Source of the DNA: Paenibacillus rhizovicinus
GTDB taxonomy: Bacteria > Bacillota > Bacilli > Paenibacillales > Paenibacillaceae
DNA length: 64,000 nucleotides
Direction: 5' to 3'
Assembly: GCF_010365285.1 (NCBI RefSeq)
Contig: NZ_CP048286.1
Location: 2,556,501-2,620,500, forward strand
Under the pieces are notes generated by a model. That model had not been told where the DNA came from. It did not search any database and saw only the letters and a list, made by a program, of their open reading frames with translations. Positions 43,725 through 52,123 of the stretch are shown here, piece by piece. The position numbers were made by a program, and so were the translations under genes. Position 1 is the first letter of the stretch. Each line of letters starts with the position of its first letter.

Positions 43725-45231
43725 CGGCTGCTTCCTCCTTCGGTGTCATCGGAATGCGAATCGTGAACGTCGTGCCTTGCGCGGGCGCGCTGCGGATCTC
43801 GACCGCATCGCCGCGTCCGGTGAACAGCTGCAATCGCCGGAACACGTTGCGGGTTCCGAGGCCTGCCGACATGGATGCCGGTTCCGGCCGCTTCGTTCCC
43901 TGCGGCAAGGCCGCATCCTCATCCGCATCCGAATCCTGTTCAGAATCGGAGTTAGGTTCATGAGGCTCGTAGTTCAGCTGCAGCAGCGACCGGCGGGTCG
44001 CTTCATCCATGCCGACGCCGTTATCCGCGACTTCGATGACGGCCTCCGATCCATCGACGGTGACGGCAAGCCGAATGACGGCTCCCGCTTCGATGCTCTC
44101 GATGCCGTGCACGAACGCATTCTCCACGAGCGGCTGAACGGTCAGCGCCGGGAGCTTGGCCGACAACGCCTGCTCGTCGATCTCGGTTTCGAACCGGATG
44201 CGGCCTCCGAACCGCGCCTGCTGAATCGCCGCGTATTCCGCTACATGGCCGAGCTCGTCGCGCAGCGATACGGGCTCATCCAGCTTGCGCAGCCGGTAGC
44301 GGATCAGCTTGGACATGGACACGATCAAGTCGGAAGTCCGTTCCGCGCCTTCCAGCAAAGCGAGCTTGGACAGCACGTTCAAGGCATTGAACAGAAAATG
44401 CGGCTGGATCTGGCTTTGCAGCGCGCGAAGCTCCAATTCCTTGACGAACCGCTCCCTTTCCAGCTGTTCCTTGTCCCGATCGGCGGCTTCGTGAAGCGAC
44501 GCGATCATCTGCAGGAACGCTGTCGTCAGTATCCCGAGTTCGTCCCTCGATGGGACGCTTGGCGCGGGCAGTTGCTCCTGCGGTCTGCCTTCGGACACGT
44601 GACGGGCCATCCGGACAAGCCGGCCGACGGGACCGGTGACGCTGCGCGACAACCAAACGGCCGTGCAGACGCAGAGCAGCGTCTGCACGAGAATGACGGC
44701 CAGTCCAAACCGGTTCATTCGCTCGTTCTCTTGTTGGATTTGCCGGAATATCGGCTGGTCGGCGCCCAGCTCCAGATCGACAAGGCGCTGACCTTCCTCG
44801 CGGATGAAACCCGCCGTCTTCTCCGCGGATTCGTACCTCGCCAGCGCTTCCTTCGGCGTGTCCGACGCCTCCGCGGCGTATTGCTCCTGATCGGCGAGCG
44901 TATCGATCATATTCAGATAGCCGGTCGCCTTCGGGGCGAGGGCGGGAAGCTGGCCAAGCTGGCGGATCGAGTCCCCTCCGAGACGCAGCATGCCATTCAG
45001 CCGCGTCATCTCGGACTGAAGCGCCGGACCCGGATCGAGCAAATAGTCGTATAATGCCTGAAGCGATTGATCCGACGTTTGGACCGACTGCTTGTACGCG
45101 AGCATCCGGTTCAGCATCTGGTCGTAGCCGTCCTGCACGAGCGTCGAGCTTCGGAAGAGGAAGAAGATCGTCGTGTTGGCCGCAAGCACAAGCAGCGGAA
45201 TGACGATGAGCAGCTTCGCGCGAATCGTCAT
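43699..45231 (-). CDS. LytS/YesM-type sensor histidine kinase
   Basis: A 510-residue membrane kinase. Two membrane helices (about 7-27 and 175-195) flank an extracellular helical domain, followed by a HAMP domain (about 197-248) and a His_kinase domain with His278 in QIQPHFLFNALN and an ATPase domain with QPLVENAFVHGI and ADNGVGM. An acidic insert rich in Asp, Glu and Ser (about 425-450) interrupts the lid before GLGTRNVFRRL. The start overlaps the binding-protein stop by ATGA, so the two are translationally coupled. The helical extracellular domain would contact the membrane-anchored binding protein. Confidence 0.94.
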   Translation of the reverse strand: MTIRAKLLIVIPLLVLAANTTIFFLFRSSTLVQDGYDQMLNRMLAYKQSVQTSDQSLQALYDYLLDPGPALQSEMTRLNGMLRLGGDSIRQLGQLPALAPKATGYLNMIDTLADQEQYAAEASDTPKEALARYESAEKTAGFIREEGQRLVDLELGADQPIFRQIQQENERMNRFGLAVILVQTLLCVCTAVWLSRSVTGPVGRLVRMARHVSEGRPQEQLPAPSVPSRDELGILTTAFLQMIASLHEAADRDKEQLERERFVKELELRALQSQIQPHFLFNALNVLSKLALLEGAERTSDLIVSMSKLIRYRLRKLDEPVSLRDELGHVAEYAAIQQARFGGRIRFETEIDEQALSAKLPALTVQPLVENAFVHGIESIEAGAVIRLAVTVDGSEAVIEVADNGVGMDEATRRSLLQLNYEPHEPNSDSEQDSDADEDAALPQGTKRPEPASMSAGLGTRNVFRRLQLFTGRGDAVEIRSAPAQGTTFTIRIPMTPKEEAADVPFNDRG

Positions 45232-46247
45232 CGGCAGCGCTCCGTCGGCGCGACGGCCTGGGTGCCGTCTTGAGCATCGGCAAGAGAGGCGCGGTCCAGC
45301 ACGGTCGTTCCGGTATAGTGGAACTCCGTCGGCTTCCGCCCCTGCATATAATCATGGACGAGCGTAACGGCCTCTTCCCCCATCCGGTTCGGCTGCTGAA
45401 CGAGCGCCGCGGCAATTTGGCAGCTGCCGATTTCCTGCCGGGTGCTGCCCGGATCGTCGAAGCCGAACACGAGGAGACCGTCGGCTTTCAGATGTTTCGC
45501 CGCTTCGGCGATGCCCAGCCCGTCCAAGGCGCTGAGGCCGATGATCGCCTTCAGCTCCGGATGGCTGCGCAGCATGTCTTCCGCCTGTTCCTCGGCCTGA
45601 AGACGGGATATATTCGAAGATCGCACGTCCTCGATCGTCAAGCCGGGGTACCGCTCGACAACGCTGCGGAATCCTGCCAGACGGAGCTGCTGATTGTTGG
45701 CCTCGCTGCCGATCAGGACGCCGATCTTGCCCGATTCGCCGACGCTTCGGACCACGTACTCCCCGAGCCGCTGGCCGGCGGCCCGATTATCCGTGCCGAC
45801 ATACGCCAGACGCGCGCTCCCCGGTTCATCCGCGTCGACCGTAATGACGGGGATGCCTCGCGCGGCAGCTTGGTCGATCAACCGAGCATTGGCCGCATTG
45901 CTCTGCCCCTGCACCAAGAGCGCGTCGAACCGTTCCGCGATCGCCTTCTCCAGCAGCCGCGTTTGCTCCGCGGGATCGATCCGTACGGGCCCCATATACT
46001 CCAAATCCATGCCGAAGCGCTCGGATGCGGACGCAGCTCCTTCTTCGACGGAGCGCCAGAACGGATTGTTCTGTACCTGCGCAATAAGCGCGATGCGAGC
46101 GGTTTTGTCGGCGGAAGCCTCCCGCGGCGGCTTTAGCTGCGATGTCAACTCGCGCGTATGCTGAACGGCCGACGCGAATAATGCGAATAAGCCCGCGAAC
46201 AGCAGCGTGAGCAGGATAAGCCCTACGTTCCAAAGCCGAATCTTCAT
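45228..46247 (-). CDS. Membrane-anchored sugar-binding protein, sensor component
   Basis: A 339-residue protein with an uncleaved-looking N-terminal helix (about 7-28, no lipobox) and a periplasmic-binding-protein type I fold (about 50-320). Typical segments are RIALIAQVQNNPFWRSVEEGA, GIPVITVDADEP and LLVFGFDDPG, as in RbsB-like sugar sensors. It lacks an accompanying transporter ATPase or permease of the ribose type, and it is co-transcribed with a LytS-type kinase and YesN-type regulator. The known XylFII-LytS and AraPST systems of Firmicutes have this layout and sense xylose or arabinose. The sugar here is unknown. Confidence 0.92.
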   Translation of the reverse strand: MKIRLWNVGLILLTLLFAGLFALFASAVQHTRELTSQLKPPREASADKTARIALIAQVQNNPFWRSVEEGAASASERFGMDLEYMGPVRIDPAEQTRLLEKAIAERFDALLVQGQSNAANARLIDQAAARGIPVITVDADEPGSARLAYVGTDNRAAGQRLGEYVVRSVGESGKIGVLIGSEANNQQLRLAGFRSVVERYPGLTIEDVRSSNISRLQAEEQAEDMLRSHPELKAIIGLSALDGLGIAEAAKHLKADGLLVFGFDDPGSTRQEIGSCQIAAALVQQPNRMGEEAVTLVHDYMQGRKPTEFHYTGTTVLDRASLADAQDGTQAVAPTERCR

Positions 46248-46368
46248 GTGGTTGCTCCTTAAGCAGTGGTCTGGACGTTGGATTCGTTGCTCTTAGCGTA
46301 TCCAATTAACGGGAATTGTCCTCGTCGGCAGACGGCAAAGCCGCCGCAAAATGTCGACGAACAGAAAC

Positions 46369-46400
46369 AAGACGCCCAGAACGAAGCTTCTCGGCGTCTT
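46369..46400 (-). terminator. Possible terminator of the pyrophosphohydrolase gene
   Basis: An imperfect hairpin (AAGACGCC at 46369-46376, GGCGTCTT at 46393-46400, with an inner AGAA/TTCT pair) is followed on the minus strand by TTGTTTC. Confidence 0.5.
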
Positions 46401-46518
46401 TGGATTGCGATATGTTGCTTTCAAGCATACTGTGGTTAGGCGGCGATTTCAAGCGAGGGCTGGGACAGGAGCATGTTCGGAGTATGTCGTGTCTCGCCTG
46501 GTCATTCCCGCAACATCA

Positions 46519-46848
46519 TCATCCGTTATCGTCGACATCGATCAGATACACCCGGTCCCGGAAACCGCCGCGCGCTTCCGCCTTCTGCCCTCTCAAGGCT
46601 TCAAGCTCTTCCCATGTCGCACCATGAACGGCGGCTAACGCCCGAATGACTTCCAGCATATCCGCCAATTCTTCCAACGAATCTACTGGTTCCTGAGCGG
46701 CGAAGTACTCCTCCGACTCTTCTTTGAGTTTCAGAGTCAGTTCGTGCTTATACGCATCCTCGTCCAAAATCCGCGTGCGGCATGCTTTGCCGTTGGCATG
46801 AATCATGGAAGGAATCCGGTCACGAACGAGTTTATTGTAAACGGGCAT
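46519..46848 (-). CDS. MazG-like nucleotide pyrophosphohydrolase family protein
   Basis: A 109-residue protein of the all-alpha NTP pyrophosphohydrolase superfamily. It opens with the highly conserved VYNKLVRDRIPSMI and has the metal-binding Glu-rich helix KLKEESEEYF followed by EELADMLEVIRALA. Such stand-alone proteins are annotated as phosphoribosyl-ATP pyrophosphohydrolase-like, but the length and absence of his genes suggest house-cleaning of a nucleotide. AGGAG precedes the ATG by six bases. Confidence 0.88.
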   Translation of the reverse strand: MPVYNKLVRDRIPSMIHANGKACRTRILDEDAYKHELTLKLKEESEEYFAAQEPVDSLEELADMLEVIRALAAVHGATWEELEALRGQKAEARGGFRDRVYLIDVDDNG

Positions 46849-46952
46849 GGGAATCTCCTATCTTAGGTCACTTTTATAGCTACTTGTATCGCTGCTTCTG
46901 TCATCTCTTTGAGTCAATTGTATCATCCTGCCTTATATAAACAACGCACAAA

Positions 46953-46992
46953 AAGAAACCGCACGAATCCAACGGAATACGCACGGGTCCTT
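46953..46992. terminator. Decayed copy of the 47459 terminator
   Basis: CGCACGAATCCAACGGAAT-CGCACGGGT-CTTCATC here matches the hairpin at 47459-47500 with several changes that weaken the stem. It lies just downstream of the rhamnosidase remnant. Confidence 0.5.
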
Positions 46993-47023
46993 CATCATTC
47001 ATCTGCGTACGCGAACGGCTAGT

Positions 47024-47269
47024 TCATGCACGGTTCAACCTCTTCGGATCATCAGCTTCCTCGCGGCCGATCACCCGTATACCTTCCGGCACGTCAATGG
47101 CCGTATGCAATTCCCCGTTCTCGTCGAGGCGCCACGAAGCGCGAACGACGCCATGCGGTCTCCAGGATGAATTCTTTGTCCCCGGTATGGTAGTAGTATT
47201 CGCACAGCGTCTTGATCCACCACAGCGTATACTCGCAAATGCCGTTCATCCAAGAACCGTATGACGTAC
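47024..47269 (-). pseudogene. Remnant of an alpha-L-rhamnosidase-like gene
   Basis: Two minus-strand frames hold matching pieces of one protein type. The first reads SYGSWMNGICEYTLWWIKTL and then CEYYYHTGDKEFI, typical for the six-hairpin barrel of GH78-type enzymes. After a frameshift or deletion near 47130-47150 the second reads RASWRLDENGELHTAIDVPEG and ends at a natural stop (47024), which resembles the C-terminal beta domain. An intact enzyme would be 700-1000 residues, so most of the gene is gone. The assignment rests on these motifs only. Confidence 0.65.
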
Positions 47270-47458
47270 CAACTCAAGCCCCGTCGGAAGCAGTAATTCC
47301 GAGCGCGGGCCGGCACCAGGCACCCCGCACCTGCACCAGCCACCAGCCACCAGTTACTAGGAGTCAGCAGTTGCCCGGAGGCACCAGTTACCGTTATTCA
47401 GAGGCACTAGTTACTAGGAAAAGTGGAGTGCTCCCCCACCACATGCCCCTTAAGCCAA

Positions 47459-47500
47459 GAAGAACCCGTGCGAATCCAACAGGATCCGCACGGGTTCTTC
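47459..47500 (-). terminator. Terminator of the secreted mannanase-like gene
   Basis: A 19-bp stem (GAAGAACCCGTGCGAATCC, loop AACA, with one mismatch) ends on the minus strand in TTCTTCTTGG. Confidence 0.8.
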
Positions 47501-47527
47501 ATCGTTCCGTCTACTTGCGCCGCATGC

Positions 47528-50479
47528 TTATTTCTTCGGCACGGACGGGGCGCGCACGACATGAACCGTGTAGGTCAATCTCGTACCATCCTGGGCAATG
47601 ACCAGCACGGTGTAAGGATTGTCTCCGTCCATCAGCTTATTGGCGCCGATAATGATCACGCTTGCCGTTTTATCGGCAGCCGCGGCGCTCACTTTCGCCG
47701 ACTTGGCATTGCTTGCCGCCTGTACCGTGTACGCGAATTGATCGGGCGCGAAGCCTTCGACCGCTTTGCCGCCGACCTTCAAGCCGCTCAAGCTGGCATT
47801 GCTCGATTTCGCGCGGTTCACAATGATCGTATAATACTGCTTCGTGCCGTCTTCCGCCGTAACGCGAACCGTGATTTCATTCGCGCCCACTACGAGCTTG
47901 TTATCATTGCGCACCGATACCTTCCTGGCTTTCGGATCGGATACGGCCGCCGTGACCGTTACCAGCGTCGTGCCGTTCGGCACGTCAAGGGTGTAATTGA
48001 AGCTGCCCGATGCAAATCCGGCAATCGTTTGTCCGTTTACCTTCAGATCGTTCAGAAGCGCGTTGCTCGATTTCGCGCGGTTCACCGTAATCGTGTACGT
48101 CTGCTTCGTGCCGTCTTCCGCCGTGACGACGACGGTAACCGTGTTCTCGCCGTTAACGAGCTTCGTTCCGCCCGTGACCGCGAAGATCGCCTTATCATCG
48201 GCAGCGGTTGCCGTTACGGCCACCGAAGCTGTCCCAAGCGGTACAAGCATGCTGTACGAATGCGTATCCGCCGAGAATCCGTCCAGCGTCGCGCCGTTCA
48301 CTTTCAAGTCGCTCAAATTCGCGTTGCTCGACTTGGCGCGCTTGATCGTAATCGTATACGTCTTCGTCGTAACGCCGTCCTCCGCCGTGACGACCAGCGT
48401 AACGGTGTTCTGATCGCCGACCGTCAGGTCGACTCCGCCCGTAACCGCGACTGTCGCATGGGCTTCTTCGACGGCGGCGAATACGTCCACCGACGTTGTG
48501 CTGTTCGGCACCTCTACGGAGTAGGAAGGCGTGTCGGCCGCGAAGCCCGCTACCGTCGCCCCGTCGACTTGCAAATCGCTCAAGTTCGCGTCATGGGCTA
48601 AGCCTACCGGGAATACGAGCTCCGGATGCGCGTCTCTGAAGGCGCTGGCCGCCGGGCCTACGTTCGTCAGGTTGCCAAGTCCGTCAACGCCGTTCGACGT
48701 CCAAGGGAAGATGCCCTGCCAGCCGTTCTCATAAGCGCTGGCAATATCGTCCGTCAGCGTGTGGCCCTGCGTTCCGATGGCCGCCGTCTCGCCGATCACG
48801 CTCGGACGGTCATCCGTCATGCCGAACAGAGCCGGCGTCGTGTACAGCGGATTGCCCCAATATTGGCCCATCCAGTCGTAATAGTGACCGGACCAGAAGT
48901 CCAGCTTCGCCAGCGGATTGCCGCCTGCCGCTGCCATCAGCGGCGCATCGCCTACCATGTTGCCCTTGCAGCCTTTAGTGACCGGATCGCAAGTATCGCT
49001 GTTGTATTTCACCATCGCCAAGCCGGCCGTCGTCAGCACCTGGCTGTTCGTATGAACAGCTACGCTTTCCTTCGCGAACAGCGTCTGCAGTCTTTCCCAC
49101 GGGAAATTGCCGTCATGCGCATCTTCATACACCCAATCCGGCTCGTTCATGAAATCGATCGACCACAGGTACGGATTGGCCTTATAGCGGTTAACGAACG
49201 GAATCACGTAATTGTTCACGTACGAGTCGATATTCGCATCGCTCGCGAGCATGTTTCTCCAGCTTGTGTAATTCGGATGCGAATCCTTCATATGGTCGAA
49301 CGACATCAGCGTCGCCATAATGTAAACGCCGTGCTTTTGCGCCAGATAGAACAGGCTGTCCAGATCGTTCCAGTGCGCCGCGGTAGCACCGGCAACATGC
49401 CCGTTCTCGTCAATATCGATACCGACTTCGCCATTGCTCGTAATCCAGACACGGGAAGCGTTCACGCCATTGTCATGCAGCTGCTGGAAATGCGTGTCCC
49501 AGAAAGCGTAATTGAAGGCGCCGCCAAAATCATTCCACTTGTCCCAAGGCGTATTCGCGCCATTGAACCAGATGCGCTCATGGTTCGCGTAGAACTCCCG
49601 CCCTTGGATCGAAATCCGATTGCCTTGGTTCGCAGGGAGTCCGCGAATCACCTTAACGGTATAGACCTTCGTCTCCGTCGGCGCCGTGACCGTCACCGCA
49701 ACGTTGTTCTCGCCGACGGCCAAGCTGCCGTCCCCGCTGATCGACACGCTTGCCGCCGGATCGACCGCCGCTGCCGTTACAGCCGCTGAAGCCGCATCGT
49801 TAGGCACATGCGCGACGTACGCCGTCTTATTCGCATCGAAGCCGATAACCGGCGCGCCGTCTATTTTCAGACTGCTTAGGCTTGCAGGACTTGGAGGCGC
49901 GACCGGCACGCTTTCGAGCGTAATGCTGTCAATATACGCACTCCCCGTATAGCCGCCCGTGTCGACCAAGAATTGAATGCCCACTTGATTGAGCGGCGTT
50001 TTGTAATCCGTCGTGCCGTTGCCCTGCTTCGCCGGAATGGTCAGCTTCACCGTATTCCAGCCGTCCTTGACCATCGGAGCGACATCATAATAGGAATTGA
50101 CCCAGCTCCAAGTGTTGTCCATGACGTAAGGCAGCATCGCTTTAATGTTCGCACCGCTCGGGATATACACATGCATCGCGTATGTAGCGCCAATGATCAG
50201 GTTCGGGTTGGCTACGCCGACGTTGATCCCTTTGGACGCGGAGCCGATCGGGACGTTAAAGTTCACTTTCAACGACGAGGCGCCTGCAAAAGCTTGCTCG
50301 GAGCTCTTGGCAACCGTTCCGTTCGCGGCTCCGCCGTCGACGAAGAAGCTCTGCGTGCCCGACTCAAAATTGTACAACGCATTGTCGGTCGCAGCATCGG
50401 CGCTAGCAGGCAGCGCGAAATAGGCAGCAAGCATGGAAATCATAATGGCCACCGAAAAAATTCGACGAAACTTCATCAT
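47528..50479 (-). CDS. Secreted modular GH5-like mannanase with cadherin-like repeats
   Basis: A 983-residue secreted enzyme. A signal peptide (about 1-29, ending near PASADA) is followed by a carbohydrate-binding beta-sandwich (about 35-195, FESGTQSFFVDGG), one cadherin-like domain (about 200-280), a catalytic TIM barrel (about 288-600) and four more cadherin-like repeats (about 625-980), each with the pattern LSDLKVNGATLDGF and ending YTITVNRAKSSNA. The acid/base is Glu446 in IDFMNEPDW and the nucleophile Glu564 in VIGETAAIG, the arrangement of clan A mannanases. The start at 50479 has AGGAG eight bases upstream. Mannan or glucomannan is the likely substrate. A cre site and a promoter lie upstream. 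Confidence 0.9.
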   Translation of the reverse strand: MMKFRRIFSVAIMISMLAAYFALPASADAATDNALYNFESGTQSFFVDGGAANGTVAKSSEQAFAGASSLKVNFNVPIGSASKGINVGVANPNLIIGATYAMHVYIPSGANIKAMLPYVMDNTWSWVNSYYDVAPMVKDGWNTVKLTIPAKQGNGTTDYKTPLNQVGIQFLVDTGGYTGSAYIDSITLESVPVAPPSPASLSSLKIDGAPVIGFDANKTAYVAHVPNDAASAAVTAAAVDPAASVSISGDGSLAVGENNVAVTVTAPTETKVYTVKVIRGLPANQGNRISIQGREFYANHERIWFNGANTPWDKWNDFGGAFNYAFWDTHFQQLHDNGVNASRVWITSNGEVGIDIDENGHVAGATAAHWNDLDSLFYLAQKHGVYIMATLMSFDHMKDSHPNYTSWRNMLASDANIDSYVNNYVIPFVNRYKANPYLWSIDFMNEPDWVYEDAHDGNFPWERLQTLFAKESVAVHTNSQVLTTAGLAMVKYNSDTCDPVTKGCKGNMVGDAPLMAAAGGNPLAKLDFWSGHYYDWMGQYWGNPLYTTPALFGMTDDRPSVIGETAAIGTQGHTLTDDIASAYENGWQGIFPWTSNGVDGLGNLTNVGPAASAFRDAHPELVFPVGLAHDANLSDLQVDGATVAGFAADTPSYSVEVPNSTTSVDVFAAVEEAHATVAVTGGVDLTVGDQNTVTLVVTAEDGVTTKTYTITIKRAKSSNANLSDLKVNGATLDGFSADTHSYSMLVPLGTASVAVTATAADDKAIFAVTGGTKLVNGENTVTVVVTAEDGTKQTYTITVNRAKSSNALLNDLKVNGQTIAGFASGSFNYTLDVPNGTTLVTVTAAVSDPKARKVSVRNDNKLVVGANEITVRVTAEDGTKQYYTIIVNRAKSSNASLSGLKVGGKAVEGFAPDQFAYTVQAASNAKSAKVSAAAADKTASVIIIGANKLMDGDNPYTVLVIAQDGTRLTYTVHVVRAPSVPKK

Positions 50480-50598
50480 TCCGATCACTCCTGTCGATTA
50501 ATGAATAGCGAAGAATAGCTCGATTTCACTTGCACGCATTGCAATAGGTGTACGTGAACCGGCCGCCTCCTCTCTATAACAAGCTTCCTTAGACTTAA

Positions 50599-50612
50599 AT
50601 AAAGCGCTTACA
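50599..50612. promoter_or_regulatory. Catabolite-responsive element (cre)
   Basis: Minus-strand TGTAAGCGCTTTAT fits the consensus TGWAARCGYTWWCW at 13 of 14 positions. It lies about 120 bp upstream of the mannanase-like start and downstream of the promoter, a position where CcpA represses. Confidence 0.75.
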
Positions 50613-50689
50613 TAGCTGCGGTTAAAATAACACAGCGTACTGCATCGGATGCTGTCCCGCTGTGTTGGGTTACTTACAATGCGTATTTT

Positions 50690-50709
50690 TTGTAAACTTA
50701 CATTTACAA
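50690..50709. promoter_or_regulatory. Inverted repeat TTGTAAA-N6-TTTACAA
   Basis: Seven-base perfect arms around CTTACA, beginning about 12 bases downstream of the expected transcription start. It may be an operator for a local regulator. Confidence 0.55.
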
Positions 50710-50727
50710 GAATGCGTTACATAAACG

Positions 50728-50757
50728 ATTATAGATCATGCTTATTTTGGCTGTAAA
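50728..50757 (-). promoter_or_regulatory. Sigma-A promoter of the mannanase-like gene
   Basis: On the minus strand TTTACA (50752-50757), an 18-bp spacer and a perfect TATAAT (50728-50733). Confidence 0.65.
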
Positions 50758-50929
50758 TAGCGTTTGATAATTGTATATCGGTATACTTTTTGCGTATACG
50801 CACGATTCCCAGCCAATGCTTCGTATCTATATAATAAGCCTTAGACATTACATCAAGGAACACCAATCTTGCAATTATACGTTTTGTTTACTTACATTTC
50901 CGCAACCGGAACGACCTGCCCTTATATCA

Positions 50930-50958
50930 AAAAAAGCCTGCCATCATTCTGGCAAGCC
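50930..50958 (-). terminator. Terminator of the esterase gene
   Basis: On the minus strand an 8-bp stem (GCTTGCCA with TGGCAGGC, one G-T pair) is followed by seven T. Confidence 0.85.
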
Positions 50959-50990
50959 CGCTTACGCGAATAATTCGTCCGTTCTTATCC

Positions 50991-52076
50991 TTATACGCCC
51001 GCCCGCAAATGCCGATCCAAGAACGCATAGGTCTGATCGCCCCGCCACATATGCCCGCCTTCGAAGACGAAATGCTGCAGCTCCCGCTCGGCGTCGAACA
51101 ACCGGTACGCTTGACGCGTGATGTCCACCTGCTCGTACACGTTGGCGATGCCGCGTTCGCCGTTCAGACGGTCGTTCGTCCCGCTCTCGACGAGCAGCGG
51201 ACGAGGAGCGATCAACGCGCCTAAATCCCCCATATCGACACAAGTCCACAAATTCGGCACGTAATTGCAAGCGCAGTTGTCCGACAGCTTCAGCAGCGCG
51301 TCTTTATAGCCGTAGAAGTAGCCGCTCAAGACCGCGGCTTGGATACGATCATCCAGCGCAGCCAGCCATAACGTCTGCAGGCCGCCTCCGGATAAGCCGA
51401 CGCAGCCGATTGCCCCGCAATCCGCTCTTGTCTCGATATAGTCGGCCAACCGCATCAGATCCCATGTCCACATGCCCGTCAGCGACTGGCCAAGGCCGAT
51501 CGCCATATGGTTCAGCTGCGCGCAGGAGCTTCCGATGAAGGATTCATCGTCGTCTCCCTGCAAGGTCCATTCCCGCCTCTCGCCGAAAGCGCGGGCATCC
51601 GGGCAGAACACGATATAGCCCTCTTGCGCGAGCCGGACGCCGTAATCGTTGTTATAGACGCCGATTTGCGCCTTGACTGCCGGAATCTCGGATCGCCCGG
51701 CTACGCTTAGCTTGCCGGCCGTCCGATGTCCGTGAGCGGCAATGACGCACGGAGTACGCATCCCTTCCGGCGGCGATCCCGCTCCATCCGGAACGAGCAC
51801 GTAGAGCGGCATCCATACGCCTGGCTCGGTCTGAATGATCAGCTTGTCGCGGCGATACCCGTCCATCTGCTCGCTCCCCAGCAGTCGCGGGCTCAGCTCG
51901 CAGCCTTCCATCGTGTTCATGCCCGTAATTTCCCGCAAGCGGCCGCGAACCTGCTCCTTCCACGCCGCGTACTCTTCCTTGCTCCCGGCACGGAGGGCCA
52001 GCTGTCTGGCCCGCCGGTCATAGACCTCCGCCAGCCGTCCGATACTCGTGTAAAACGGTGCTGCTGCTGAGTCCAA
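50991..52076 (-). CDS. Alpha/beta hydrolase, probable acetyl-xylan-esterase-like carbohydrate esterase
   Basis: A 361-residue cytoplasmic hydrolase. The nucleophile Ser229 lies in CVGLSGGGLQT, the catalytic Asp in VESGTNDRLNG (about 307) and His in FEGGHMW (about 346). The oxyanion region reads VIAAHGHRTAGK and PDARAFGERRE matches the acetyl-xylan esterase group. The start is TTG at 52076 with AAGGAGGAG seven bases upstream. It lies after a 41-bp repeat array in the carbohydrate locus 64000-50991 and may deacylate imported oligosaccharides. It is related in domain type to the hydrolase at 20700 but shorter. Confidence 0.88.
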   Translation of the reverse strand: MDSAAAPFYTSIGRLAEVYDRRARQLALRAGSKEEYAAWKEQVRGRLREITGMNTMEGCELSPRLLGSEQMDGYRRDKLIIQTEPGVWMPLYVLVPDGAGSPPEGMRTPCVIAAHGHRTAGKLSVAGRSEIPAVKAQIGVYNNDYGVRLAQEGYIVFCPDARAFGERREWTLQGDDDESFIGSSCAQLNHMAIGLGQSLTGMWTWDLMRLADYIETRADCGAIGCVGLSGGGLQTLWLAALDDRIQAAVLSGYFYGYKDALLKLSDNCACNYVPNLWTCVDMGDLGALIAPRPLLVESGTNDRLNGERGIANVYEQVDITRQAYRLFDAERELQHFVFEGGHMWRGDQTYAFLDRHLRAGV

Positions 52077-52123
52077 ACCGTCTCCTCCTTCGCTTCATCC
52101 GAACGCGCCTTGGCGCGGGGTTC

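Larger units (their letters stand above)
46849..47527. other. Intergenic region with a gene remnant and two related hairpins
   Basis: This 679-bp gap holds a decayed terminator-like sequence (46953-46992), the rhamnosidase remnant (47024-47269), a short CACCAG/ACTAGTTACTAGG low-complexity stretch (47310-47420) and a strong terminator (47459-47500). No intact gene is supported. Confidence 0.7.
50480..50990. other. AT-rich regulatory region of the mannanase-like gene
   Basis: The 511-bp gap has a cre site, an inverted repeat, a consensus-like promoter and, at its far end, the terminator of the esterase gene. The expected leader before the mannanase gene is about 240 bases. Confidence 0.7.
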
